In this document: positions 1-8,226 of the stretch, piece by piece
Numbering within the stretch: the first letter of the stretch is position 1
Layout of the letters: each line of letters opens with the position of its first letter
Assembly: GCF_019492055.1 (NCBI RefSeq)
Contig: NZ_JAICBX010000006.1
Coordinates: 62,001-126,000 of the forward strand
Source: Flavimaribacter sediminis
Lineage (GTDB): Bacteria > Pseudomonadota > Alphaproteobacteria > Rhizobiales > Rhizobiaceae
Direction: 5' to 3'
DNA length: 64,000 nucleotides
Translations under genes and position numbers: made by a program
Notes under the pieces: generated by a model
What the model was told of the DNA's origin: nothing
The model's database searches: none
What the model saw: the letters and a program-made list of their open reading frames with translations, nothing else

Positions 1-2
1 AC

Positions 3-25
3 CTGATATTACAAAATAATATCAG
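3..25. repeat. 9-bp perfect inverted repeat at gene end
   Basis: CTGATATTA (3-11) and TAATATCAG (17-25) form a perfect stem with a 5-base loop that overlaps the stop codon of the nuclease gene. It is AT-rich and has no T-run, so it is a weak terminator candidate at best. Confidence 0.35.
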
Positions 26-935
26 CCGGAGAGAAAATACCCGGGCTATTCCTACCTTGGGTCGCACGGGCAAAGCGGCGGATTGCTTCCTCGGTCAATT
101 CCAGTGGAGAGCCTGATGCGCTCTCATACAACACGCCCCTCAAACCGGCCTCCGTAATCTCTGATCTAATATTGTTCCGACGGTCAAATAGCATCGGATC
201 ATACTTTCTCAGCGTCGAAAACGTCAGACCTGACAATACTTCAACCGTGGTGATCCGGACCTGCTCTAGTACGGGAGCGAATGGAAGCGGCTCCTCGGTG
301 TCATAGTCACGTTGCCAGACCAAGAAAGCAGCTGCGCGCACTTTGTCTGAGACTAGGACAACAATTATTTTCCAGAAGCCAGCTGGAATTTTCACCGGCT
401 TTTGTCCTGGAGCATTGGTGATTTCGGGGTCATCCGGGGTAAACACCGGACCCGTAAATACGCAGGCTTGGCTGGAGTTATCGTTAGCTAATTCAAGCAT
501 CCAGTCTTCAATCTTACCCCAAGCAATGTCATGAAGATTCTCGTGCTGAGGGCAGATGTTCGAAAAGTAATCGCTTTCCAACTCGGCTTGGCGCGCATCG
601 TCCGGATTCCCCCATGACATGCTCTTACGGCGTGCCATGTGGCCTCGATCCCAATCGTTTTTCCAATAGCCGCGTTTGTCTCCCACTTGGAGGCTCGTAG
701 GTTTGATTTTCGGATCTAGCTTGAAGTTTCTTTTCGTCCACTGCCCTTCGGGCAATGAAGAGCCATCAACATTGTGAGCCGAACAGGCTGTGAATCCTCG
801 CCGCTTGTTGAATAGAACTGAGATTCTTGAATGATGGACAAATTGTCCACCTAGGTACAAATCCTCAACGATCGACGTGCTTGCCGTCGGCAATGGAATC
901 CTGTGCCCCTGTAAAAAATTCTCATCGTATCCCAT
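9..935 (-). CDS. DNA/RNA non-specific endonuclease (NucA/EndA type)
   Basis: The 308-residue protein contains the DRGHMARR motif of the beta-beta-alpha-Me non-specific nuclease family, in which the His is the general base, followed by a downstream N-x3-QH-x-NLHD segment where the metal-binding Asn is expected. The family cuts DNA and RNA without sequence preference and is usually secreted. No clear signal peptide is visible here. The ATG at 935 is chosen because a GGTGGGGG ribosome-binding site lies 5 bases upstream; TTG and GTG codons further up are alternatives. It is the last of three minus-strand genes encoding a hydrolase, a metalloprotease and this nuclease, a set that looks degradative. 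Family assignment is firm, biological role is inferred. Confidence 0.85.
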   Translation of the reverse strand: MGYDENFLQGHRIPLPTASTSIVEDLYLGGQFVHHSRISVLFNKRRGFTACSAHNVDGSSLPEGQWTKRNFKLDPKIKPTSLQVGDKRGYWKNDWDRGHMARRKSMSWGNPDDARQAELESDYFSNICPQHENLHDIAWGKIEDWMLELANDNSSQACVFTGPVFTPDDPEITNAPGQKPVKIPAGFWKIIVVLVSDKVRAAAFLVWQRDYDTEEPLPFAPVLEQVRITTVEVLSGLTFSTLRKYDPMLFDRRNNIRSEITEAGLRGVLYESASGSPLELTEEAIRRFARATQGRNSPGIFSPADIIL

Positions 936-967
936 TCGCGCCCCCACCAAAATCGGATATGTGGATG

Positions 968-1771
968 CTACATACGCATGGCAATCAAATCTTCATGCCC
1001 GTAAAGCGGCCTGAGAGTTGTAAACGGATGAACCAGCCGAATTGGCGTGCCGTTTATTTCCGTCAATGCGCCACTCCACACCAAATTGTATAACTTCTTC
1101 AGATCATCACGATCTGTCGCTGTCATGAAGCTATCTTTCCCATAATTCATAATGGAAAAAGGCTTATGTTCGTTATGTTCGCCGAATACCTCACTTGCCC
1201 AGGTTTGCTCTTCAATCTGCGCAAAAAAGTGCCTGAGACCGAATACATGGCCAATCTCGTGCGCCATCGTTTCCGCTTGCTCCTTCGGGCTTACATCGAA
1301 TAGGTCAGGATACAGAGTCAGCTCATGACGTCCGCCATCTGGCAAGAATGCGCTTGCCAACGTACAGCCCACGTTAGGGACGCATTTCTTGTGAGGGCTA
1401 ACGACCAGTTCGAAATCCCAGGCATCTCCTGGTCCAACTTCCTTGAACTTAACTGGAGCAGCATCCTCCCAAAGCAGAATTCCTTCTGCCAAGATATTTC
1501 TTAAATAATCTCGCGCCTGGTCCGGATTCCTAAAGATCGTCATTGACCGTTCATTAAATCTCCATTTCAGAACGACCTCCTTCGCCCAAAGCGGGATGAA
1601 CCCGTCTCTGGCATGCACAACCAGTTCAGTCGGAGAAAGGCCTGTTTGAGGATCCGAATGACCCAGTGAATCTGTTTCACATACTGCACCGTTAGCGTAT
1701 ATGTGTGTCACATCCTTGAAGTCCTTACCCAACCGCTTGGAGTACTTCATACTTACAGGGTTAGTCGCCAT
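968..1771 (-). CDS. Matrixin-like zinc metalloprotease
   Basis: The 267-residue protein carries the metzincin zinc motif HEIGHVFGLRH (HExxHxxGxxH), followed about 30 residues later by SIMNYG, a good match to the conserved Met-turn. This places it with matrixin/M10-like proteases. The ATG at 1771 has a near-perfect Shine-Dalgarno (AAAGGAGG) 10 bases upstream; a longer frame to 1846 exists but has no such site. No signal peptide is seen with this start, so it may be cytoplasmic, secreted by another route, or released on lysis. It sits between an EEP-family hydrolase and a nuclease on the same strand with short gaps, suggesting an operon. The substrate is unknown. Confidence 0.8.
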   Translation of the reverse strand: MATNPVSMKYSKRLGKDFKDVTHIYANGAVCETDSLGHSDPQTGLSPTELVVHARDGFIPLWAKEVVLKWRFNERSMTIFRNPDQARDYLRNILAEGILLWEDAAPVKFKEVGPGDAWDFELVVSPHKKCVPNVGCTLASAFLPDGGRHELTLYPDLFDVSPKEQAETMAHEIGHVFGLRHFFAQIEEQTWASEVFGEHNEHKPFSIMNYGKDSFMTATDRDDLKKLYNLVWSGALTEINGTPIRLVHPFTTLRPLYGHEDLIAMRM

Positions 1772-1861
1772 GAATTCAGATCCTCCTTTAGAAATACAAA
1801 TTCTATATTTGCCAATACGTTTCAGTTCGATAGCGTGTCCTAACAAGACTGTCGCTTTGTC

Positions 1862-2839
1862 CTAATCAGGGAGGACATCCCCTGGCCTATCAAACTGTTG
1901 GGCTTTCTCCTCAACCTCATCGATGTCCTGAGTTTGAATTGAGACATTCGACAGCATCGCCTCTTCCGAATGCTCTGATTGATTTAAGAAGCCACGAAGC
2001 ACCGCCCGGATCGGCCGGTGATCTGAGTATCCTTTTGGATCTCCGTCACAGTACGCTTCTTCAGGAAATAGTATGGTGGCCTGAGTTGCTTCCGCAGCCA
2101 TCCGCGGAACATAGATTTGGTCAAGCATAGAATTAAAATTCTTGCTGCATTGGGTAGGCATCGGATTGTCAGGCGTCGCCCACGTGAGACCAGCGAATTT
2201 GGTGAGATTGGTGAAAGTGTCTAGATTAGCTCCCGTCAGCGGACTGCCGTCCGGATCAATCGGAATATTGCTGTCGCCGAGTAGAATTGTCGGGAGACTC
2301 TGATTTCGCAGCTCAGCAGCCAATACCTTTGTTTGGTGGCGCCTTACGGCTGGTTTATTGCAGCACTTTAAATGCATCGTTGCGATCTGAAACTCGGTTC
2401 CAGATTCGTAGTGAAGTAAACGCAGCATCAAAACGCCTCGCAGAGACCAATATGGGTCGCCATATGTGCCTGCTGCGTCCTGAGAACGAACCATGTGAAA
2501 TTCGGTTGTAGCGAGTTGTCGGAAATCATCCGTGTTGTAGATTATTCCGAGTAAGTCGTCCTTGCGTGTTCTGTTTACACCACTTTCGCTTATGACATAG
2601 CGCCAACGGCCGCCGCGCTCTTCAGCGAGTGCTTTGGTGTACTGGTAAAGAGCCTGAGGACCTTCGACCTCCTGAACTGCAAGTACGTCAAGCGCACCCA
2701 TCTCCCTTATTTGCTGTGCCACCAAACTTGGAGACGTGTCGGCATCAGATTCAGTATTGAAAGTCACAACAGTCAAATCAGCCGATATCGCGAGACCAGC
2801 GCAACACATGACCCAGCAGAATACTGCAATTCTAATCAT
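1862..2839 (-). CDS. Secreted endonuclease/exonuclease/phosphatase-family protein
   Basis: The 325-residue protein starts with a signal peptide (charged MIRIA start, hydrophobic core, Ala-x-Ser-Ala cleavage region) and then shows the EEP-fold markers: VVTFN near the start, QEVEG (metal-binding Glu), a GDSN segment (Asp-x-Asn) in the second half, and SDHRPI (catalytic Asp-His) near the end. This fold covers DNase I-like nucleases, phosphodiesterases and phosphatases; the exact substrate cannot be read. The ATG at 2839 follows a G-rich ribosome-binding site; an extension to 2926 lacks support. It is divergent from the lipoprotein gene at 3,026 and is probably the first gene of the three-gene leftward unit. 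Confidence 0.82.
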   Translation of the reverse strand: MIRIAVFCWVMCCAGLAISADLTVVTFNTESDADTSPSLVAQQIREMGALDVLAVQEVEGPQALYQYTKALAEERGGRWRYVISESGVNRTRKDDLLGIIYNTDDFRQLATTEFHMVRSQDAAGTYGDPYWSLRGVLMLRLLHYESGTEFQIATMHLKCCNKPAVRRHQTKVLAAELRNQSLPTILLGDSNIPIDPDGSPLTGANLDTFTNLTKFAGLTWATPDNPMPTQCSKNFNSMLDQIYVPRMAAEATQATILFPEEAYCDGDPKGYSDHRPIRAVLRGFLNQSEHSEEAMLSNVSIQTQDIDEVEEKAQQFDRPGDVLPD

Positions 2840-3025
2840 TTTGCCCCCCCGGACTTGTCGCTGCCGTATGACTGTATTTGGATGTGCAACCCGTGGCCGT
2901 GAAAAATTCGTGAAAAACACAACCAATATAAGAATATTCTAGGGGAAATGCCGCCAGCAAAATAATCTAAGGTTGCATTTTTATTAATACTTATTAATTT
3001 CAGCGTTGGATTGGGGGCAATTCAA

Positions 3026-4639
3026 ATGAGATTTCTTATCTTTTTGGCAATTGCGGGCGCCTTGTCAGCCTGCACTTCAGGGACTGTCATTGAGACGTTG
3101 GATAAAGTCGATCCTGCTGATTACTTAAATGGAGCAGTTACAGAGTATTATTTACCGGAAGGCAGGATAAAATTAGCTGTTAAGTACACGGATGAAGCGG
3201 AGAAAAAGAAAGCAAGCATTGAAATTTCCAAATTTGAAATGGAAATTGTGCCAGATCCTGCAACGCTATATAGACTAGTATATAAACAGAAATATAATTT
3301 TTCAGACAAAATCGATATTAAGCTGACTTCAAATCGGTTACTTGAGAAAGTCTCGACAACCGATGACGATCAAACCGTACCGATAATCAAGAACTTAGTT
3401 TCGATATTAGAACAATATTCCAATGTTCAAAAAGCTATTGACCAAAAAAATGAGGAAAGGCGGGATCAAATCACATCGCTCGTTGAAGGCGGCGAGAAAG
3501 AAGGCAACAAGACCAAAAAACCTGGTAAATGTGGGGACTTCAGCTTTAATCTGTACTACAAGATTAATAAAACTACTTTCAATGAAAACAACAAAAAAGG
3601 AAGTGCAGTTGAACTTATAAATGTTGACCCATTCAAGTTGAAGCCTACCAATCAAGAAGGCTTTAGTAAATTTGACGGCTTTGAATATTATCTAGGTGAA
3701 CCGAACAACTGCAATATAAAATATCAAGTCCGCATATTGAAAAGAAATACAAAATTTAATTACAAGCACAAAGAATATTCTGCAAATTCTAATATTACAA
3801 ATGATTTAGATAGCGTTAAACTTTCACTTCAGAGTGCCAATGTAAATAATTGTAAAACTGCGGTTTGCTTCAAGATACCAGAAGAATATATTATAACAGT
3901 CCTACTCAAAGCATCGAAAACGAAGACTCAAGATTCAAAGTTTTCAGGATCGTATCATGGTTTCTCTCAGGTAAGCAGCCAACCCGAAGCAGGTAAAGAG
4001 CCTCGCACACCAGATAAGAAAACCTGTTCAGGTTTGCCTACCGGCCATATCATATTCCGTAAAACAGCTACTATAAAAATCAAGGGCGCTATTGAGGAGG
4101 ACGTACCAATTGACTTGTGTGCGACAAAATCAATCGTAACAGGTAAATTAAGCGGCAATGGATGGGAAAGGAGAATACAGGGGGAATTAAAGCAGACTTC
4201 AATTGGAGCTTGGGACTCTGAATTGATATTTGTAAAGGCAGAGGCACAAAAGGTAGAGGAGCAAAAGGTAGAGGAGCAAAAGGCAGAGGAACAAAAGGGG
4301 GAGAAACAAGAGAAATCAATTAAAAGTCTAAATGGATCGCTATCTTTCAACTCTACAGGTGAGACAATTGTTAAAGTTGATGGTTCAATCGCTGCGGTAT
4401 CCGACGATGAAGAAGTAGCAAATGCGAAAACCGTCGCCAGTGTTTGGGCGCCATCAGATCAAGCCCTTGGAGTACTCTTTTTTTGGCGGAAGCAGTTCGT
4501 GGCAAATAGCACAACGGCGAGCTTTCAAAATGGAATGTTGACGGGATTGACCATAGACAACCCGAGTCAAATATCGGCATTTTTGACACTGCCAATTGAA
4601 TTGTTGAAAGCGGTGCCAATCATCATTGCTCTGAATTAA
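3026..4639 (+). CDS. Predicted lipoprotein with a five-unit charged repeat
   Basis: The 537-residue protein begins with a short signal peptide ending in a lipobox (ALSAC), so it should be lipid-anchored. The family was not recognised. The body is Lys- and Asn-rich, consistent with the AT-rich DNA, and has four to six Cys that could pair in the periplasm. A low-complexity stretch of E/Q/K residues is encoded by five tandem 15-bp units. The ATG at 3026 is preferred because GGGGGC lies 8 bases upstream; a TTG at 3011 is in frame. Base composition differs sharply from the phage structural genes, a sign of separate acquisition. The stop overlaps the convergent gene at 4,636 by four bases. Confidence 0.6.
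   Translation: MRFLIFLAIAGALSACTSGTVIETLDKVDPADYLNGAVTEYYLPEGRIKLAVKYTDEAEKKKASIEISKFEMEIVPDPATLYRLVYKQKYNFSDKIDIKLTSNRLLEKVSTTDDDQTVPIIKNLVSILEQYSNVQKAIDQKNEERRDQITSLVEGGEKEGNKTKKPGKCGDFSFNLYYKINKTTFNENNKKGSAVELINVDPFKLKPTNQEGFSKFDGFEYYLGEPNNCNIKYQVRILKRNTKFNYKHKEYSANSNITNDLDSVKLSLQSANVNNCKTAVCFKIPEEYIITVLLKASKTKTQDSKFSGSYHGFSQVSSQPEAGKEPRTPDKKTCSGLPTGHIIFRKTATIKIKGAIEEDVPIDLCATKSIVTGKLSGNGWERRIQGELKQTSIGAWDSELIFVKAEAQKVEEQKVEEQKAEEQKGEKQEKSIKSLNGSLSFNSTGETIVKVDGSIAAVSDDEEVANAKTVASVWAPSDQALGVLFFWRKQFVANSTTASFQNGMLTGLTIDNPSQISAFLTLPIELLKAVPIIIALN
4238..4312 (+). repeat. Five tandem 15-bp units inside the lipoprotein gene
   Basis: Units at 4238, 4253, 4268, 4283 and 4298 read approximately G(C/T)AGAGGAGCAAAAG. 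Two are identical and the last is the most diverged. The unit is a multiple of three, so copy-number changes keep the frame and alter only the length of a charged (E-x-Q-K) linker. Confidence 0.85.
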
Positions 4640-4944
4640 TGCTGTTTCCATTCGGCTTCCACCGCCCGAAGAATCCGCTTAAGCGTCTCGTTCTGCTGTT
4701 GCTGAGTAACCTCGATACCCTTTAGCCTTACCCCAACATCTCCTGCCCGTTCTTTGACACGCTGAAGACGACCGGACATCTGCACGATATAAGCCGGCTG
4801 GGACGACAGGTTTGTCTCCAGCACGGTCACCCACTCGCCGAGTCCGAACCACATGCTCATACCGCCGATGATCATGCCAAGAATGGTGATGATGTTGCCG
4901 ACGGATAGGTGCCAATCGAAGAACCGGCGCACGTTGCCATTCAT
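4636..4944 (-). CDS. Membrane-anchored coiled-coil protein, copy A
   Basis: This 102-residue protein has one N-terminal hydrophobic segment (about residues 16-35) followed by a charged heptad-rich helix ending in a Gln-rich stretch. It is a clear duplicate of the gene at 7,394-7,708: most residues are identical from the R-R-F-x-D-W start to the R-I-L-x-A-V-E-A end. Function is unknown. The position of copy B directly after the holin suggests a lysis accessory role, but no spanin lipobox or other diagnostic feature is visible. Homology between the copies starts exactly where the upstream thermonuclease remnant is cut off, so copy A looks like the product of a duplication into that gene. Confidence 0.7.
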   Translation of the reverse strand: MNGNVRRFFDWHLSVGNIITILGMIIGGMSMWFGLGEWVTVLETNLSSQPAYIVQMSGRLQRVKERAGDVGVRLKGIEVTQQQQNETLKRILRAVEAEWKQH

Positions 4945-5167
4945 TAGACCACAAAAGCTCCCAATTTTTGTACGTTAATTGGTATGCTAACTCCGCCTCA
5001 ATGGAGCAGTGCGGGTCATACTCCTGCAGGGCATGGATGCCGGCGAGACAAACCGTCTCTCCACTCAACCAGATCGCATAACCGTCGACTAACCAGGTAA
5101 AACACTCGTAACTGTCGCAGAACGAACGGTCTGTGCGCTGGCCCAGATTCCAGTCCCGATTCCAATG
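4945..5167 (-). pseudogene. Decayed 5' part of a thermonuclease (SNase-like) gene
   Basis: Reading the minus strand from 5167 without a stop gives a protein segment that matches the N-terminal half of secreted thermonuclease homologues: WLVDGYAIWLSGE against the family's VVDGDTIWLDGE, then CLAGIHALQ against the usual RLAGIDAPE, then CSIEAELA against CxxEAxLG. The catalytic DGDT is DGYA, and the Asp and Arg of the following motif are also changed. The frame is cut by a TAG at 5168-5170 upstream and by copy A of the coiled-coil gene downstream. I read this as a broken gene fragment truncated by the duplication event. Confidence 0.65.
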
Positions 5168-5635
5168 CTAACCGCCGATGGACACGCTAGTTAGCATTGA
5201 AGGAGTTTTGGACAGCGCCGGCCTCGAATGCAGCAGCAGTTGTGCCTGCGGAATTTACCTGCTTGGTATTTCCTACTTACGGAAAAACACAAATGTAATC
5301 GATGGCTTGTCGAATTAATTAGCCGGAATATTTTGATATTTCAGAACACTGAGAGTGCCGATATTTCGGCATTTCTTCCCTAGTTGCGCTGTCGCGATGT
5401 TATTTTCTTCTGCTACTTATTAGATATTGACTATCTATTGCAATTTATACGTTACTGGTGTTTTTATGTGTAAATCACTTATGTTGCAACTTTTGGTATT
5501 GGCTTCATAGCTTGTGGCGATGAGCCGGGATTATGACGGCACAACTCGATGCATACATGACGGCTGTAAGTTTTATAGAAGTTTGCAGGCTGTTCGATCT
5601 AGAATCAAACCACCTTTAAACAGGGAGCTGAAATA
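5168..5635. other. AT-rich intergenic region with no gene seen
   Basis: About 470 bases with no convincing coding frame on either strand and no tRNA or attachment-site copy. The second half is strongly AT-rich, in keeping with the cargo genes on either side. Promoters for the rightward cassette at 5,898 may lie here, but no motif pair is good enough to call. Confidence 0.5.
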
Positions 5636-5848
5636 ATGGAAAATCAAGCGTCTGAGGAAAAGCCAACTCAATATCGAGCTTATTGCCGTTCAGAAAATCG
5701 CTTTATCGGTCAGCCAGGCTCGCATCAACATGCTACTCGGCAAGCAAATCAGCACCTTAGCGGCAATCCATTTCACAATTGCGTTCCAGTTCCATACCGC
5801 TCAGAACTAACAGAAACAGAAAATTTGAATAGCAATCAACAACCGTGA
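5636..5848 (+). CDS. Small hypothetical protein, doubtful
   Basis: A 70-residue frame starting at an ATG with a good GGGAG ribosome-binding site 9 bases upstream. The product is rich in Gln, Asn, His and Ser, has no hydrophobic segment and resembles no family I know. It precedes the secreted-protein gene by 50 bases and could be the first gene of that unit. The composition is odd enough that it may be a chance frame. Confidence 0.3.
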   Translation: MENQASEEKPTQYRAYCRSENRFIGQPGSHQHATRQANQHLSGNPFHNCVPVPYRSELTETENLNSNQQP

Positions 5849-5897
5849 GTTAGGCTTGCCGTAAATCTTCAGTGATTCCGATGTAGAGATGGTCACA

Positions 5898-6812
5898 ATG
5901 AAAACGCCGTTTATGACTTTGCCATTTTTACTACTATTTGTTTTTACTGCGCACGCAGACACTCCACGTCTACGGTATATCCAAACGTTTAATTACTACT
6001 GGGATATGAAAGGCGAAAGACCTTACATAAATTTCGATGCTCCGTTTTTTGGTCGATTTGCCATGCATCAACCAGCGCTCTTCTATGAATGTGAGATGTT
6101 TGGTGATCGAGGCGAATGTCATTTCGGCAAGGATCTCGCGTCTCTGAAAGAGAACTGGATGTATAACCCTAATATTCATGAATGGTCCGAAGACGATACA
6201 CCGTGGTTCACTATCAATCCCTATACTACCGAAGAATTGTTCAATGAAGATTCTGATTGGGCATATGTACCAATGTGTAACGAGCCGTTTAAAACGCTAC
6301 CAGATGACTCTGTTCATTTCTCTGATTTTGATAATCCAGATTTCATCAAGAAATTTAATCTTGAGCTGCAGGCGTCGGAAACCGTTTTTACCGATCAGTT
6401 CTTGTCATGGATAGAAGCTGACGATCAGCTCACAGCAGAGATAGGAGATGTTGGCCTGTTGTCTATTCGCGCCAACCAAGCGTTCAGGCATGCTTGGAAA
6501 CAAGGGCGACTGAAACGACCAGCCATTGTTCTTGCCGTAGGAGAGTGTGGGGCTGGTGAGGTTAGTGTTGATATCAAATTTCGCGAGCCTACAGAACGAC
6601 TACAGCTGATTACAGATTTTGATTATCTGATTTGCGAGAGAGAAGGTCTTGATCCTTGGAATAGCAATGAATGCCCAGATGTTCGCGACTCTGTTCAGGA
6701 AACGGAACTACTTGCTGGAAAATATCGCGCCAAAATCACAAGGAACTCTGGCAAGGTACTATTTAGAGAAATTGAAATAGACGATTTTGAAGATGAAGTA
6801 GTTAACTTCTAG
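5898..6812 (+). CDS. Secreted hypothetical protein of the cargo cassette
   Basis: The 304-residue protein has a signal peptide (hydrophobic LPFLLLFVF core, cleavage after AHA) and a mature part rich in Asp, Glu and aromatic residues. Several Cys could form disulfides in the periplasm. I do not recognise the family. The start at 5898 leaves a compact signal peptide; an in-frame ATG at 5889 is the alternative. The membrane-protein gene at 6,834 follows after 21 bases, so the two are likely co-transcribed. Both run against the surrounding phage genes, are AT-rich, and lie between the two copies of the coiled-coil gene, which marks the pair as an inserted moron cassette. Confidence 0.6.
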   Translation: MKTPFMTLPFLLLFVFTAHADTPRLRYIQTFNYYWDMKGERPYINFDAPFFGRFAMHQPALFYECEMFGDRGECHFGKDLASLKENWMYNPNIHEWSEDDTPWFTINPYTTEELFNEDSDWAYVPMCNEPFKTLPDDSVHFSDFDNPDFIKKFNLELQASETVFTDQFLSWIEADDQLTAEIGDVGLLSIRANQAFRHAWKQGRLKRPAIVLAVGECGAGEVSVDIKFREPTERLQLITDFDYLICEREGLDPWNSNECPDVRDSVQETELLAGKYRAKITRNSGKVLFREIEIDDFEDEVVNF

Positions 6813-6833
6813 ATAATCACCAGGATCGCTACG

Positions 6834-7397
6834 ATGAATGGCATCGATGACTTCTATAAATTTTTTAAAACTTTCATTGGTTTGATTGTAGCGGGTGTAG
6901 CTACTACAGCTCTAGTTTTGGTCACTGCACTTATAGACATTGCTCCGCCTTGGCCAGTAGCGATTGTACAAATCACTGCAATAGTTCAACTTATAGCCCT
7001 CGTATTAGTATATCAAATGCTATCAAAAGCTAATCGAAATACAATTAATCGAAAAATGAAGAATAATCTATTATTTCTATTGATCTTTGCCATATTATAT
7101 TTCTCATTGTTTTCTCTTTTAATATTTAAAATGCCAAATGAGGATATTGGCGTTAAGGGTTTATTCTGCTCAGTTGATGCATATAATCTATTTGCGGATA
7201 CATGTCCTTTCCTCCAAGAAGCACAAATAGCAACAGCCAATTACGAGGCAGAGAAACTCTGGACACCTCTCGGTATAACTGCTTCGAGGATTTTACTTCT
7301 TATTGCTTGGATAGGTTCCTTTGCTACTCTTGTGAACCTATTCGCTTGTTTTGTGGTATATCAACACAACCAAGCGTCGGTAAAAAAGGCCGGTTAG
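6834..7397 (+). CDS. Four-helix integral membrane protein of the cargo cassette
   Basis: The 187-residue protein has four predicted membrane helices at roughly residues 12-34, 42-60, 79-98 and 150-176, with a loop of about 50 residues containing two Cys between helices 3 and 4. No enzymatic motif is visible and the family was not recognised. It follows the secreted-protein gene closely and probably acts with it at the envelope. A phage-encoded pair of this type could serve superinfection exclusion or alter the lysogen surface, but that is inference. The stop overlaps the convergent copy B gene by four bases. Confidence 0.6.
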   Translation: MNGIDDFYKFFKTFIGLIVAGVATTALVLVTALIDIAPPWPVAIVQITAIVQLIALVLVYQMLSKANRNTINRKMKNNLLFLLIFAILYFSLFSLLIFKMPNEDIGVKGLFCSVDAYNLFADTCPFLQEAQIATANYEAEKLWTPLGITASRILLLIAWIGSFATLVNLFACFVVYQHNQASVKKAG

Positions 7398-7708
7398 TTT
7401 GAGGCCTCCACTGCCTGCAATATCCTTTTCAACGTCTCATTCTGCTGCTGCTGGGTAACCTCGATACCTTTCAACCTCTCTCGCACATCTCCAGCACGCT
7501 CTTCAACGCGCTGAAGGCGTCCTGATATCTGCATAATATCGGCCGCTTGCATGTTCAGATTGGTCTCCAGCACGGTCACGCGCTCTCCAAGTCCGAACCA
7601 CATGCTCAGGCCGCCGATCATCATGCCGAGGATGGTGATGATGTTGCCGACGGAGAGGCGCCAGTCGATGAACCGGCGTCCGTTGGCGTTCGTGTCATTG
7701 TTCGCCAT
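7394..7708 (-). CDS. Membrane-anchored coiled-coil protein, copy B (lysis-gene neighbour)
   Basis: The 104-residue protein has a hydrophobic segment near residues 18-38 and then a long charged helix with heptad spacing. It is the likely original of the copy at 4,636-4,944, since it follows the holin with a TGATG overlap and so is translationally coupled. A GTG three bases upstream is another possible start. Its place after endolysin and holin suggests a part in lysis, for instance as an inner-membrane partner, but the family is not one I can name. Start of homology to copy A is at the R-R-F-I-D-W segment. Confidence 0.7.
   Translation of the reverse strand: MANNDTNANGRRFIDWRLSVGNIITILGMMIGGLSMWFGLGERVTVLETNLNMQAADIMQISGRLQRVEERAGDVRERLKGIEVTQQQQNETLKRILQAVEASN
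7411..7690 (-). repeat. Long imperfect direct repeat, copy B (partner about 4,652-4,938)
   Basis: The DNA of the two coiled-coil genes is similar over about 280 bases and in the same orientation, roughly 2.75 kb apart. Such direct repeats can recombine and would then remove the thermonuclease remnant and the two-gene cassette between them. Ends are approximate, judged by eye. Confidence 0.6.
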
Positions 7709-8226
7709 CACGTGGCCCCTGTCGTCTTCTCTTTGGTGCGCTGGCCGACATAGTAGCCGACAACGCCGGCCCAGGCGGTCATGATCGGCACGACAATGCC
7801 AATCAGCGGCAGGACAGAGGCGTCCACCGGGACCCGCGAGAGAAGCATCACGGATACGGTCGCGACAATCATCAGACAGCCGACGGGAAACAGAAAGCCG
7901 TTCATCGGCCGCCAGACCCTTGTCAGAATATCCGCGCTGTCGCGGTCACCCTTCACGAGTTCGATATAGGCCAGGTGCGCTTCGGCGCCGGCGCGGGCGA
8001 TGGCCGCATAGTCGGTCTCGATCGTCCGCACCGTTTTCGTGAAGATCTCCGGATCGGCCTTGTAGGCGTCCTCGATCGCCTGCGGCGTTGCATCCGTGCC
8101 GAGACGATCAGCCACAGCCTCGATGACGTCGCCGGCGATCGCGCCGCCCTTTCCGCCTTTTGTTTTCAGGATTCCCGCCAGGATCGGCGCGCCGACGCTG
8201 AGCAGGATGGAAACAAGCGCGCCCAT
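7708..8226 (-). CDS. Holin of the 3-TM (gene-transfer-agent) type
   Basis: The 172-residue protein has an N-terminal hydrophobic stretch, a long charged middle with the pattern ADPE...ETDYAAIARAGAEAH and two C-terminal membrane helices. This matches the 3-TM holin family used by gene transfer agents and many alphaproteobacterial phages to release virions. The start codon overlaps the endolysin stop (TAATG), so the pair is translationally coupled, and the stop overlaps the start of the coiled-coil gene. It should act in the inner membrane to time endolysin access or activation. Confidence 0.75.
   Translation of the reverse strand: MGALVSILLSVGAPILAGILKTKGGKGGAIAGDVIEAVADRLGTDATPQAIEDAYKADPEIFTKTVRTIETDYAAIARAGAEAHLAYIELVKGDRDSADILTRVWRPMNGFLFPVGCLMIVATVSVMLLSRVPVDASVLPLIGIVVPIMTAWAGVVGYYVGQRTKEKTTGAT

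Noticed and set aside
4679-4940. Continuation of the thermonuclease-like frame into the coiled-coil gene
   Set aside because: Beyond about 4,945 the frame is only an alternative reading of copy A and loses all thermonuclease similarity.
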